Source: Stachybotrys elegans
Taxonomy: Eukaryota; Ascomycota; Sordariomycetes; Hypocreales; Stachybotryaceae
Direction: 5' to 3'
NCBI GenBank assembly: GCA_020746835.1
Contig: JAGPNK010000004.1
Span: forward strand, 372,001-436,000
Length of the DNA stretch: 64,000 bases
A program made the translations under genes and the position numbers. Shown here piece by piece: positions 25,502 through 36,794 of this stretch. A model generated the notes under the pieces. It was given only the letters and a program-made list of their open reading frames with translations. It had not been told where the DNA came from and made no database searches. How positions within the stretch are numbered: the first letter of the stretch is position 1; each line of letters begins with the position of its first letter.

Positions 25502-26654
25502 GATGGGGGTGTAAAGTCTTCAGGCGTATGAGTTGAGTCAAGCCAGTGACGAAAGGATAAGGGTAGAGGAGGTAAGTATGAAGTGCTTTGGTTAGGGACG
25601 GATATTGAACTCCGAGCAGGGAGTTTCTTATATCTGTGTCATCTCATGAGAATTCAGCACCGCCGTGCTGTCCTTCACATGTTGTACCAATGGAAACGCA
25701 CTCGCACAACAGTACAGGGGTATGACTCTGCATCAGCCTGTGCTTCTACACAGGCGTGGCACTAAATCATGTGGGCTGGCTCTAATCACGTAGTATAGCA
25801 GGGAGCCTTAGGGAGATCTGCAGCACCTACCAGGGATATCGTGTTGTTGCGATGGCCCTCGTAAACTAACCCGTCTCAAGCCACGGTTGGACCCTGACCG
25901 GCTTGAGGCTGGGCGAATCCTGGAAGGAAGCAAATCCCCTCGATGGTAGGGCATGCGCCTCGGTTAGACGAAGCCTTCACCAATAATCATGATCAGGCTA
26001 CCCCATCCAAACGTTGTTGCTCCATGTCGGGTCGTTCCTCTTGGGCGAGAAGTCGATCTAGCCCTGCTCTCTCCATTGGGTAACGTAGGATTTTCTACAG
26101 GATTGTACGGCATCTTTTTGGCTTGGCTCCGGATGCCGCTCAGGCGAGTACCGATATAACGTTATTCTCCAGGCTCCGAGGTTTCATAACGGGCATGTGG
26201 CAAGGCAAGTACATTGACCTCATGGATACGTTCACCCCTCTGTCATCTGGTACAGTACCTACATAATCCTTAGGGGGGGACTATAGATATTTACTAATTT
26301 ATGGTTGGGGTTGGCTGCTTACACCCTGGTCAAGCCCTGACTTGCATCGCAGCAACCTTGGTTGGACTGACTGTATTTCTCGGATTGAAGTGGCAAGTGT
26401 GGCAAGCATCATCCAGCTTGTAAATATCCGAATGAATGCGAGGATTCATGATTTTGTGCCCGATAGGGTAGAAGCCAGTGTTTTGAGGACTCTCAGGATA
26501 GGCAGTATCAGATTAATGTCTACGTCTAAATAATGGAAACAAAGACTATACGGTCACTGCTAAATAGTGTAAATGAACTTCTTCTATCACGAGGGCAAAC
26601 TTAAACCGGTGCTGCATAATATTAACTCTATTAGAGATCTACACCTGCACCTAT
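25502..26654. promoter_or_regulatory. PKS-NRPS promoter and P450 3' region
   Basis: About 1.15 kb between the PKS-NRPS start and the P450 stop. It holds the PKS-NRPS promoter and, near 26442-26500, a diverged copy of the cluster-dispersed repeat described separately. No coding sequence is supported. Confidence 0.5.
26442..26500 (+). repeat. Dispersed spacer repeat, copy C (diverged)
   Basis: Begins GGATTCATGATTTTGTGCCC and continues with GATAGGGTAGAAGCCAGTG. It aligns with gaps to the better-matched copies at 30851 and 37138; by eye roughly two thirds of positions agree. Confidence 0.45.
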
Positions 26655-28313
26655 CTATTTGTCCTTTGCCCTATGAACTGCCACCTGGACGCCATTGCCA
26701 GAGCTTACGGTCAACTCGAGAGACTCACACCAGGGCTCACTGTCCCGGGACTCTATATTTTCAAATTCTTGCGCCATTCGTACCAGTAAATACCATGCCT
26801 CGGTGAGGGCGTACTGCTGTCCCAGGCATATCCGAGGGCCAGCGTTGAAGGGCAGATATTCCTAGTTCTTTCAGCAAACCATGTAACAATGAGATAAAAA
26901 AATGGCATCTTACCCATGCGAACTTGTTGTGGTTTTCCCATCTTTCGGGGACGAACTCTTCGGCATCCTCTCCCCAAAGATCCCGTCGTCTATGAAGGGC
27001 GAAGACCGTGTAGATCACCATTGCTCCTTTGGGAACAAATATGGGCGCTGAGCCATTTGCACCACCCCCACGAGGGAGCACCGTATCTGTAACCGCCATT
27101 TTGGCATTGTTGGGCACTGGAGGGTATAATCGAAGTGCTGGGGAAACGTTAGCCATATGGGTGATCTCATGTAACGTCTGACAACCTTCTTACCTTCATT
27201 GACGCAATTCTTAACGTATTGCAGACTTCTTAACTCCTCGTAGGTAGGAAGCCTACCGTCAAGAACCCTCCCGACTTCCTCTCTGACCTTTTGCCAGCGG
27301 GAAGGGCTTCTTGACAAGCAAAAGATAACGCTCCCAACCAGGCTGGCAGTCGTATCTCGGCCGGCCAGGAGTAAGCTCATGAGTTCGTCGCGCATCTTCT
27401 CACGATCGTCTGTCGCCATGGCGAGCTCGGTGAGGAATGTCTTGCGCCCGGATTCATCAGCATCGACCTCCTGACTACGCTTTTTGCGATACACCAGAGC
27501 TTGGTCGACGTACTTGTCCACGTAATCGCGGCAGATTCGGTGCGTGCGCAGAGCCTCGGGGTCTGATCTGCGAAATTTGTGCATAGGACCCAGCCTCATT
27601 CCTGCGGAGACATCTTGGAGGGAGTTCTTAAATGCCTTCGCAAACTCAATGCCACCCCCATGCTCTAAGAGTGTGTCGGTAGATTCACCAAAGAGGAATT
27701 CTGTGGAAGAGTCCATGGTGAATCGGTAAAACAGCTGCTGTAGCTCAACCGTTTCTCCATCGGGAGGGATGAGTAGAAGGAGATTCTGAACATGACGCTC
27801 AATCATGCCCAAGTTAGCGACCTGATCGCGAGTAAAGCTTGGACGCAGCAATGCTCTTGAGTGCTGCCACTCCTCGCCGTCGGTCACAAACACCCCTCTG
27901 CCCAGGAGAGGCCCCATCACCTCGGTGCGGTTGCCTAGGCTGTAATCTTTGAAGCGAATAGAAAGCATCACCTTCAAATTCTCGGGCTCAATGGTCCAGA
28001 TGCTTGCGCCACCCAGCATGCGGACCTCATGAGTCCATCCAACATTCTGAAACTGCCTTGTCAAGGCCTGGAGGTAGTTTCGCTCTTGGAAATGCCTGGC
28101 ATTATCGAAGATGAAGCTGACCCCCAGCCAACGAGAGGGATAAACGGCATGGATGGGTTGACAGCCATGCAAGCTTGACATGCGACGAGCTGAGAAGTGA
28201 CGAAGAAGAGAATTGACAATGAGGTAGGCAGTAAGGGTCAGAGAGGAGGCAGTCAGGAGCCGAAGCGAGGTAGACTGGGGCCAGTAGCCCAGCAGCATCT
28301 CCAACAACTCCAT
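26655..28313 (-). CDS. Cytochrome P450, CYP52-like
   Basis: Exons 28313-27194, 27137-26914 and 26861-26655 (introns of 56 and 52 bp) give 516 residues; an alternative ATG at 28358 adds 15. An N-terminal membrane anchor ([15 protein letters not shown]) is followed by the I-helix LLAGRDTTA, the K-helix ALRLYPP region, FVPERW, and the haem loop [12 protein letters not shown]. The AGRDTTA and GQQYALTEA combination is typical of the CYP52 clan of alkane and fatty-acid terminal hydroxylases, which act at the ER membrane with a P450 reductase. It lies directly upstream of the PKS-NRPS on the same strand and divergent from a zinc dehydrogenase. A sensible reading is that it hydroxylates an alkyl or terminal methyl position of the polyketide and the dehydrogenase then oxidises the alcohol (inference). 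Confidence 0.92.
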
Positions 28314-29012
28314 TACCAGTATACCGCGTACGAAGCTGATTTCGCAGTGGTTTTCCACCCTGGAAATTTTCCAACAGCAATAAAAGACTTGAAGAAAAGC
28401 GAAGGAAGGGGGAACGCCCGAGACCCTGAGTTGGCCATGTCAGACATGAAGCCCGTGTGATTGCCCCCTGGCGATCATTCGATCATGCTTCTTTTCTTAG
28501 TCTGGGCATTAGCTAATGCATTCTATGCCGTTAACCACGATGCATTGCACCCATGACAAGACTGTATGAGTTTCCAGGGAGGCGTGGTCGCGAGCTTTTG
28601 TTAACGTTTTCTGACGGCACACCCCTACGCTCCACATTCAATCCTACGGAAGCCTGAGGGATTAGCGTCGGATCTCGGTGTCCAGGGTTAGCTCCTTGTA
28701 GTAAAAGACGTAAAATAAACTCAGATCTGCATCTCGTGCGCGAAGCAACGCCTCTTCAGGGGTTGTCCTTGTGGGAGCATGTGCATCATTTGGTTACGCG
28801 TTACTGCACCATTCCCATCAAGGCAAGTCGGATGATATAGCGTTGAGATTATACGGACGATGCAGGAGGACCGAAGAATAAAAGGGCGCTCGCTCAGTCG
28901 TTGGAACTTTTGGCTTGCCATTCCGTCGTATACATTCGTACACGCTCGCATTCGCAAATTCCCATTCGCATACATTCGGATATTTTCTACCCCACCATCG
29001 GCCCACTGCAAA
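28314..29012. promoter_or_regulatory. Divergent promoter, P450/alcohol dehydrogenase
   Basis: About 0.7 kb shared by two divergent starts. It contains one ATACGGA heptamer at about 28853-28859, the same heptamer that forms a dyad upstream of the AflR-type regulator. No other element is recognised. Confidence 0.45.
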
Positions 29013-30366
29013 ATGTCTCTGCCAACGTCTTACAAGGCTTGCCTGTTGGATCAGCCCACAAGTCCCTGGCAACTCCAGGACGTGGACCTGGTGCTGCCAC
29101 AGCCGGGTGAAGTCCTGATCAAGGTCCAGGCTTGTGGATTTTGTGTCACCGACATTGGTGTTTGGGCGGGCGCGCTTGGGCCTCTGTAAGTATCTGCAAG
29201 CAGTCTACTCGAATGAGCCGATGGATTGGTTCGGTTCTACCCTTTGAGCTTCTCGGACTGCTTTCATCCGTCTCACTACAATGTGTCTGCTCCTTCTTTA
29301 TCCAAATGGGTACTTACAAGGCCACAGGACCAAATGGCCCATTGTTCCGGGCCACGAAATTGTAGGAGAGGTGGTTCATCTCGGCCCAGGGGTCACCCAG
29401 TTCGGGCTTGGAGATAGGGTTGGCGGTCTTTACCATGGTGGCCACGACGGAACTTGCAAGACTTGCCAGCAAGGTTTCTTTCAAGGCTGCGAGCAAAAGG
29501 CCTCGAATGGAGTGTCTAGACACGGCGGATGTGAGTCAATAGGAACCGTTCTTGCAGATCACTTAGAGTTTGTTAAGGCTGACTCACCGCCACCCGCCGT
29601 CTTTTCGGGGAGCTAGCCTAGGCTTCCTCGGAAAGTGCGAGGGTCGTACTAGTTGCCGAGTATTGCATTCTCAGAAGCGAGGCAGTGGTCAAGGTTCCAC
29701 GGGATGTTGAGCCCGTGGCAGTAGCGCCATTCCTCTGTGCCGGGGTGACCGTCTTCGCCGCGATCCGCCAACAGATGATCCCGCCTGGTGAGACGATCGC
29801 CATCCAGGGTGTGGGAGGACTGGGCCACCTTGCCATCCAATACGCACGGAAGATGGGCTACCGGGTCGTCTCCATATCTAGCGGCAGTCACAAGCGGGAA
29901 CTCGCGCTGCAGCTCGGGAGCCACGAGTACATAGATGCCAGCAAGGAGGATCCAGTCAATGCCCTTCTCCGCCTTGGGGGTGCCAAGCTTGTTGTCTGCA
30001 CAGCGTCAGATGCCAAGAGCATAAGCCCATACGTTGGCGCGTTGACCTGGCAGGGGAAGCTGCTGGTCTTGGCGCGTAAGCCTGCTCCTCACATCCCCCA
30101 CGATGTTGCTTTTGCTGACGCTAGAGATATTACTAACAGCGGTTCCTGATGTCCCAATAAACACGGCGCAGCTGGTTCTCAAGTCAGCATCAGTAGTCGG
30201 GTGGAACGCTGGGCACGGCCAAGACTTCCTCGACGCCATGCAATTTGCTCAACTGCATAGCATCAAATGCGTCACGGAGCAATTCCCTCTTGATAGGATT
30301 GCTGAGGCTGCAGCCCACGTTATGTCTGGGCAAGCCAACCTCAGGGTTGTGATGACCATGGAGTAA
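29013..30366 (+). CDS. Zinc-dependent alcohol dehydrogenase (MDR superfamily)
   Basis: Four exons, 29013-29185, 29328-29530, 29653-30075 and 30140-30366, give 341 residues. The two early introns (142 and 122 bp) are long for this window, but each join restores a conserved block. Seen: the catalytic zinc region CGFCVTDIG and PGHEIVGE, a structural-zinc-like run GTCKTCQQGFFQGC, and the Rossmann signature GVGGLGHLAIQYA. It oxidises an alcohol or reduces an aldehyde with NAD(P). The zinc ligands separate it from the zinc-free LovC-type trans-enoyl reductases, so it should not be taken as the missing ER partner of the PKS-NRPS. It pairs divergently with the CYP52-like P450, or may reduce the aldehyde released by the R domain; both are inference. 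Confidence 0.88.
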
Positions 30367-31079
30367 TCCTAGCAGTCATATCACCCTGCATTTCTGCTCC
30401 GGAGACATTTAGGCACGGAGACAAAGTATGTAGTTTAAACTAGTATTTGCATCAAATCGCCGATCGTGTTGGACAAGCTATTGATTCACGTTATACCCCT
30501 TTTGTCCATTGCATTCTGATCCTGGCCTTTTTTATTACTGCTCCCTACGTATGCACAAGACCAACATGCCCAAACTAGCCGGGAGCCCAGCTTAGCTACA
30601 TTGGCAGAGGTATAGGGTAGGGGAATCCCAACAAGTCATGCCAAAAGGACCAAGAAAGAGCTGAGTGATATGATCAAGGGATGGTAGTTTGGATGTTACA
30701 TCGGACGTCTGTAATCACAGGGACAAGAGTCTAGCTGTGAAGGACCACATTCATGACACATCGATAGCAAGATTACATCTCTAGTCGGTATGAGCCATAA
30801 ACGTGAGAAAGGTAGTAGGTATGAAAGCTCCGAAAGGAAAGTTTGATGTGGGATTCCAGTTCGTGTGCCCCAGTAGGATACCGACCAGCAAGTTCCAACA
30901 GGCTCCCTCTGGCGACGAAGGGAGAAACGCGAGATGTCTGCCCTCACATTTGAGAATTCTTAGTGTTGACTTTCACTACACAAGTATATGCAACTTGTCG
31001 TTGTCACGGTGAGGATCGTTGATGAGGAAACTAAATTATATAAAAAACAAACTGCTCTACTTCGGCTCTCCTAGCCAAC
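30367..31079. other. Convergent spacer with dispersed repeat
   Basis: Between the 3' ends of the dehydrogenase and the FAD monooxygenase. Its main feature is copy A of the dispersed repeat at 30851-30916. No coding sequence is supported. Confidence 0.5.
30851..30916 (+). repeat. Dispersed spacer repeat, copy A
   Basis: A 66-bp stretch matching copy B (37138-37202) at about four of five positions by eye. Shared blocks in order: GTGTGCCC, TAGGATA, GACCAGC, TTCCA, AGGC. It lies in non-coding sequence. Confidence 0.65.
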
Positions 31080-32458
31080 TCAATTGACAGGCATTTTGTT
31101 CTGCCACGGGTAATTCCCCCTCATCGGCTCCTCGCCAGCCACATAGTCTAGGATCAATGATCTTTGCACGAGCGGCGTGCTGAAAGTGTTGAGCAGCCAA
31201 ACTTGAAGAGGATTAATTGCCATGATGAATCGGGCCATGAAGTAGAACAGCAAGCCGTGCCACGCTTGCATGCGTGTCAGATTTCCCGAAGTCATTGCAT
31301 CCGCCTGCATGAGCTCCTGACGGTTCGCCTGATAAGCGTGGAAGACACGCGTAAGCGTACGGGTGTCAGGCCTTGGTGTCTCGCGTATCATGTCCCGTAG
31401 ACCGTTGCAGATGGCCACGACGTCTTGTACGCCATTGTTGAAGCCCAGTCCTGCGTTGGGTGTGAACTTGTGGCAAGCATCACCCACCAGAGCGATGCGA
31501 CCCCAGCTCCATTTCTTCGCTACGCCCTCTTGAAGATTGCCCATCCCAGCGGCGACCCGCTGTGCAAATGCGTCCTTGACCTTGAACTTTTCGTTGACGG
31601 GATACTCGGCCAGTTTCTCGGCCAGAGCTATCATGTCCTTTTCCGTATACGTGACTCGCTCTGTCGTGGGCTGTGGAAGCTTCTCGTATAGGAAGACCCA
31701 GCCACGGTCACGACCTTGGATGTAGGTAATTGAGTGATTCGTGTCCTGCGTCTCGCAGAGTTGCCCCTCAGCAACCCCTTCAGTCCGCGGCAGACTGAAC
31801 CACACGGACCTGTACTCGCATAGGTAGACCTCCTCACTATCCCAATCGGCATGGGGGTCCTCCGCCAATGCAAGTTTGCGCATGATTTTGCGCACTCTGC
31901 TGTTGGCTCCATCTGCGCCCAAGACCATATCTCCTTTGATGGTAGTTCCATCTGAGCATATGACTTCAACGCCGTGCTCTGTATGGTGGATATTGACCAC
32001 ATTTTTGTTGATGTGACAGTGGCAGATATCATGGGGGAGGCTATTGTACAACGTCTTCATCACATGTGTTCGATGAATAGCAACTGGCCCGCTTCCATGA
32101 CTGTTAAGAAGTTAATGCCATCTTCAATCAGCGTTTTGAGGGAATGTCGACTAAATAAGTGAACGTACTTTTCCGAGACTGTCTTGAAGATCCAGCTGCC
32201 TTTGAACTGGCGACCATCGGAGGTGAAGCCTTTGTTCTGAAGAATTTCCGTGCCATGTTCGAGCAGCTTATCAAGGACCCCTAGCTGGTGGAACACTCTA
32301 AGGTTTTGGGGCCCAATGGCGAGACCAGCTCCCTCATCGACTATGAAGCCGTTCCTGCGTTCAACCAGCTCAAATTTAATGCCAGCCTTGTACAAAGCAT
32401 GCGCAGCTGTCAAGCCAACTGGGCCACCGCCGACAATGATGACTTTGAAGGCATCCAT
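31080..32458 (-). CDS. FAD-dependent monooxygenase (PaxM-like)
   Basis: Exons 32458-32169 and 32100-31080 (68-bp intron) give 436 residues; an ATG 30 bp upstream is also in frame. The N-terminal dinucleotide motif is VGGGPVGLTAAHAL, followed by ERR for the ribose. A central motif GADGANSRVRK and the flavin GD motif VGDACHKFTPNAGLGFNNG are both intact. The C-terminus is hydrophobic (FYFMARFIMAINPLQVWLL), suggesting membrane association. This arrangement fits group A monooxygenases of fungal terpenoid and meroterpenoid pathways, several of which epoxidise prenyl double bonds before cyclisation. It is divergent from the methyltransferase. Whether the substrate here is the terpene, the polyketide or an aromatic unit cannot be read from sequence. 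Confidence 0.9.
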
Positions 32459-32947
32459 GTTTGTGAGTGACAATCGCAACTCTACCACAATCCGAGGGAC
32501 TGGTTAGGTAGCGTCGAAAATAAGGAGAAGCTTTAGTCTGGATAAGCAAGCCCAGAACTAAAAGCTCATGGATGAAAGCTACACGGAGGGTAGCACAAGT
32601 GAGATACAAGATGCTGACCTGCTCGCCAACCACTCGTGGGGCGCTACCAAACACGTAAACAAACTGTGCCACCGTCCGGCTCTCGCATCGTCTTCTGCAC
32701 CTGCATGAATCAGGCAATTTCTAACGCGAGGCTTTACCCAGGTGGCTACGCTAGACGAGATGTGTGTCGCATGTACCAGTACTTGGGCATATGGAAGCCA
32801 GGGTTCTTTAACATGAGCCCAACACGTTATTTGCATGCAGCTCACGCGGCGTCTGTCCGTTTTGGGCCTTCGTAGGATCGCCGACCAGCAGAATCAGACC
32901 TATGGAACAGCGGGCAGATTGAGTAATAACCCCTGTGCACGGATACC

Positions 32948-32966
32948 CCACGTTGTGATAACGTGG
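32948..32966. promoter_or_regulatory. Perfect inverted repeat, 7-bp arms
   Basis: CCACGTT, five-base spacer, AACGTGG. It stands about midway between the two divergent starts. Function inferred from symmetry and position only. Confidence 0.5.
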
Positions 32967-33051
32967 ATGGGGGGTGCGTTTTAAAAAGACCTCAGGTTAC
33001 ATGGTCATGGGAGGATCTTGGCCCGGAGGATCTCCCGCAGAAATCAGCTCG

Positions 33052-33063
33052 CGGTATTCACCG
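33052..33063. promoter_or_regulatory. CGG-N6-CCG candidate Zn2Cys6 site
   Basis: CGGTATTCACCG, flanked by CTCG and AGAG so that the dyad extends outward with one mismatch. It lies about 390 bp upstream of the methyltransferase ATG. Confidence 0.4.
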
Positions 33064-33448
33064 AGAGAACTTGCGGATAAAGTTCCTGTGATCAGCCAGG
33101 GGATCTTCGTGGGGCTGGCAATCCCTGTTTCACCTGTACCCCACGAAGGAGCCTGGATCCTGAACGCCAGTATGAGCTTCCTGACCGCTGCTTCCTGGTA
33201 GCATGCACTATTCCTGTTGTCGAAGGGGACATGATCCATGGCTTACTGGTTGAGGCATAAGCGTCAAGGTCAGCTGATGAAGTGAAGATCTCGAAGACAC
33301 AAGACTCATGTCGTGGTATTTAAACGAGGCTAAATCTGTCTACCGTCGCTCATCAACCCCAGAGCACATTCACACATTCTTGCATCCTGGTTCCGACCTC
33401 TGCACTATTTCATAACTTTGTCTTCATTTTACCACGCAATACGCAAAG

Positions 33449-34427
33449 ATGGGCTCCGTAGACGATTACAAATATGTCTTTCGGAAAGAGGTTGAGGACA
33501 AGCGTCTCCAGGGACAACATCAAGGCTTCAAGCTCGGCATGGGTCGTCGTCTAGTCCTTGCTCCCATCGACCTAGGTCGACCCAACTTGAGGATTTTTGA
33601 TGGTGGTACCTCTGATGGTATGTGAGAAATAAGTCATCTAAATCCCGCTCCGACCGTTTTCTTCTCTGTTTGCGTCTACAGTCGTCTAATATCGTCTGCA
33701 GGTTACTGGCTGGGCGACCTTGTCTCTGAACTGGGTCAGCCGGAGACTTGTGAGCTGATTGGCGGTGATATTACCCCCGAGCGGTTCCCAGAGAACCCCC
33801 CTCATGGCATCAAGCTCTATGCCCAGGATTCCGCTGGCCCCTACCCTGAGGATTGGCTCGGCTCATTTGACCTTGTGCACCAGCGTCTGACCCTTGTTGG
33901 CGTTGGCCCCAAAGCCAAGGAGTGCGTGCTTGAGATGCTGAAGCTCGTAAAGCCTGGCGGTTGGATCCAGCTCGTCGAAATTGAGAACACGAATGAGCCC
34001 AATGGTCCCTGCACCAACCTCCTCGGATACATGGTCATTGAACTGGGCAAGGCTCTCGGTTCGGACCTAACTTACCGTGATGGCGGTATGGAGAAATGGA
34101 TCGCGGAAGCCGGCTTTCGGCGAGTTGGCCACATGATCGCGCCTGTATGCCTGGGCGCCGAGTGCCACGAGCCCAAGCTCAAGGAACAGACTGTGGAGGC
34201 CTTCTGTTTCACCGCTGCCCAGCTCATCCCTGCTCTCAAGAGTGAGTTGCGCCTCCTCCTACGACCTGCAGAACCGTCAACTAATATGTCTAGGCTTCCC
34301 CGGAGGAATCAAGTGCATGACGGCGGAGGAGTCCGACACTTTTGTTGAGCGTCTTGCCGAGGAGTTGCGTACTCGTGGCGGATACTTCCCCATCCGAGTG
34401 GTTTGGGCCCAGCGGCCCCCCGAGTAA
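33449..34427 (+). CDS. Class I SAM-dependent methyltransferase
   Basis: Exons 33449-33617, 33702-34241 and 34294-34427 (introns of 84 and 52 bp) give 280 residues. Motif I spans the first intron (IFDGGTSDG then YWLGDL). It is followed by an acidic motif II position ([10 protein letters not shown]), [12 protein letters not shown], and the post-motif [12 protein letters not shown]. The sequence belongs to the broad TdiE/LaeA-like methyltransferases of fungal secondary metabolism, which methylate oxygen, nitrogen or carbon of small molecules in the cytosol. It lies head-to-head with the FAD monooxygenase and about 480 bp before the BBE oxidase on the same strand. Likely a tailoring enzyme; the acceptor is unknown. 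Confidence 0.88.
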
Positions 34428-34906
34428 CGAGAGTCCGACGTTGCGGCGTGTCGAGAGAAGCAGATACTACGAAATTGAGGCCACGAGCCTCTGACGGTAC
34501 TTAGAGCGATGTAAGGAAAAAGACGATTCATGGTATTATGCAGCCAAGGCTAGAATTATGTTGTGCTGCCATACCTCTTGTGACGTACGTTCACTTTGCA
34601 TGACACACACAGAAAGTCTTGTCAGCACTTAATACGACCGTCTGGCTCCGATGCCAGTAGGGCTGGTTCGCTCCCCACATTATCTCGGATCGGCCGTGGG
34701 AACCGAGTCCGACCCTCCAAGGATCAGGTGGATCACCAGGAACTTTCTTAAGGGTGCTTGCTAGGGAGGAGGGGTGTGATTCTTGAGGGGTGTAATACGG
34801 AATATACGGATCCCAACCCTGGGCGTTCACTCCAGCATAAATCCATATGCCATCCCTCTTTCCAGACAGAACCGCCATCGAGACATTTTCTGTTCGCATT
34901 TTCAAG
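34428..34906. promoter_or_regulatory. BBE oxidase promoter with paired ATACGGA
   Basis: About 0.48 kb between the methyltransferase stop and the oxidase ATG. Two direct copies of ATACGGA lie at 34795-34801 and 34804-34810, roughly 100 bp upstream of the ATG. Confidence 0.45.
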
Positions 34907-36794
34907 ATGAGGCTTCAAGCGTTTAGTGTGTCATTCGCGTTGCTTTTACCCTACCTTGCAGCGGCATCATTCAACCAGACGCATCCCAGGTGCCGTTGTC
35001 TACCGAGCGATTCATGCTGGCCTACTAATGAACTTTGGGATGCTCTAAATACAACCGTAGATGGGCGTCTTATCAAGGTTGTGCCGATTGGGGCGAAATG
35101 CCACGATCCGCACTACGATCCAGAGGCATGTGAAGCGCTGCAGGCGCAGTGGATGAACCCATTGCTTCAGTACGTCCTCAGAGCAGCCAGAGCTAAAGTT
35201 CCCAGAATATGTCCTGACATCACGCTCCAGTATCGAGTCTCCTTCGTCCCCGATGCAGCTTTTCTTCGCCAACCAGAGCTGCGATCCATTTACACCTCGG
35301 GAGCGGCCATGCGAGTTGGGCAATCTTGTTGCCTACGCCGTCGACGCATCCACGGCCGATCACATCGCTGCCACCATTCAGTTTGCGAAGCAGAATAATG
35401 TTCGATTTGTTGTCCGAAACACAGGTCACGAGTGAGTGAACTCCGATCAAATCCCCCTCTTGTCAGCCTCGGCCTCGTAGGATCCAACGTCTCCTAGAGT
35501 TAGTCACGGTATCGAGATTATATCTGACGCCTGTGCATGCAGCTTCTTCGGCCGATCGACAGGTGCAGGCGCGCTTGCTGTATGGACGCATCACATGAAG
35601 TCATTGGAGATGCTCGAGTTCTCCTCCGACACATATACTGGGAAGGCTCTACGTGTCGGCGCGGGCGTCCAAGGCTCTGACATTGTTGAGTTTGGAAATC
35701 GCAATAATGTTTTGGCAGTTACTGGCGAATGCCCTACCGTTGGCGTCGCCGGTGGCTTCACTCAAGGTGGAGGACATTCGCCTCTGAGCACCCAGTTCGG
35801 CCTGGCGGCTGATCAGGTTCTTGAGTATGAAGTTGTTACTGCAGATGGCCGAGTCCTGGCTGCATCTCCCGTGGAGAACGAAGATCTCTACTGGGCTCTC
35901 AGCGGTGGTGGCGGTGGCACATATGCTGTGGTCGTGTCAATGACAATCAAGGCGCATGAACCTGCCCAAATTGGAGGAGGGAGAATCCAGATCGGAGCGG
36001 CCTCACTTTCTCCGGAGATATTCAGCCAAGTAATTCAGGAGTTTCATCATGCGCTACCCCAAATGGTCGACAACGGCTCAACAGTGAGCTATCTGCTCAT
36101 GGGTCCTGCTATCATTATCGGGCCGATCACAGCATACAATCATACAGGCGAATACGTCCAGAGCGTGATCACGGAATCATTTGTTTCAGCTCTTGACACG
36201 CTCAACGTTACATACACGACAGAATTTACCACGCTTTCGTATAGAGACCATTATGATCGTTACTACGGTCCGCTTCCTGTGGGAAGTGTGTTCAGCACGG
36301 CAGTCCAGTCTGGAGGGCGACTAGTACCTCGTGGATCCATTGAGTCAAACGGCGATTATTTTTCAGCAATGATCACGAACCTCATTTCTCAGCAAGCTAT
36401 CGTTGTTGGCAGCTCTGGGGCGTACCTGGCTTTCAATGATACACCAAACGCAGTATTGCCGGCCTGGCGAAATACCCTTGTGCAGATGCAAGTCTCGATT
36501 CCCTGGAGCACGGATCCTGAGCTACTAGATGAGATGACGGCCGCACAAGGATTTATCAACGATGTGTTGATGGCTCAAGTGAAGGAAGCAACTCCAGGCG
36601 GCGCCTCTTACCTCAACGAGGCAAGCCATAGGGAAGTCGACTGGAAGACTGCATTTTTTGGTGAAAACTACTCGGAGCTGGAAAGGGTCAAAAGGGCGTG
36701 GGATCCTGATTCCATATTCTATGCCTTCAAGGGAGTTGGAAGCGAGACATGGGACGTAGATGAAACGGGGAGGATGTGCCGTGTCGAGTCATAA
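34907..36794 (+). CDS. Secreted BBE-like FAD-linked oxidoreductase
   Basis: Exons 34907-35169, 35231-35431 and 35543-36794 (introns of 61 and 111 bp) give 571 residues. The N-terminus is a signal peptide (FSVSFALLLPYLAAA), with many N-glycosylation sequons after it. The FAD (PCMH) domain contains NTGHD, whose His (about 154) should bind flavin through C8alpha. It also contains GECPTVGVAGG, whose Cys (about 218) should form the second, 6-S-cysteinyl bond. The BBE tail is complete (SERVKRAWDPDSIFY-like with NEASH). These enzymes oxidise alcohols, amines or C-H bonds with oxygen in the secretory pathway and appear in many fungal clusters as ring-forming or dehydrogenating steps. The start at 34907 gives the cleanest signal peptide; an upstream ATG at 34847 is less likely. 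Confidence 0.92.

Larger units (their letters stand above)
32459..33448. promoter_or_regulatory. Divergent promoter, monooxygenase/methyltransferase
   Basis: About 1 kb containing two dyad elements. One is a perfect 7-bp inverted repeat CCACGTT-GTGAT-AACGTGG at 32948-32966. The other is CGG-N6-CCG at 33052-33063, nested in a longer imperfect dyad. Zn2Cys6 regulators typically bind paired CGG half-sites. No gene is supported inside. Confidence 0.55.

Noticed and set aside
29523..29660. Apparent truncation of the alcohol dehydrogenase
   Set aside because: A 122-bp intron (29531-29652) rejoins SRHGG to FAEYC in frame.
29013..30366. Stand-alone enoyl reductase partner for the PKS-NRPS
   Set aside because: It keeps catalytic and structural zinc ligand motifs; LovC-type trans-ERs lack them.
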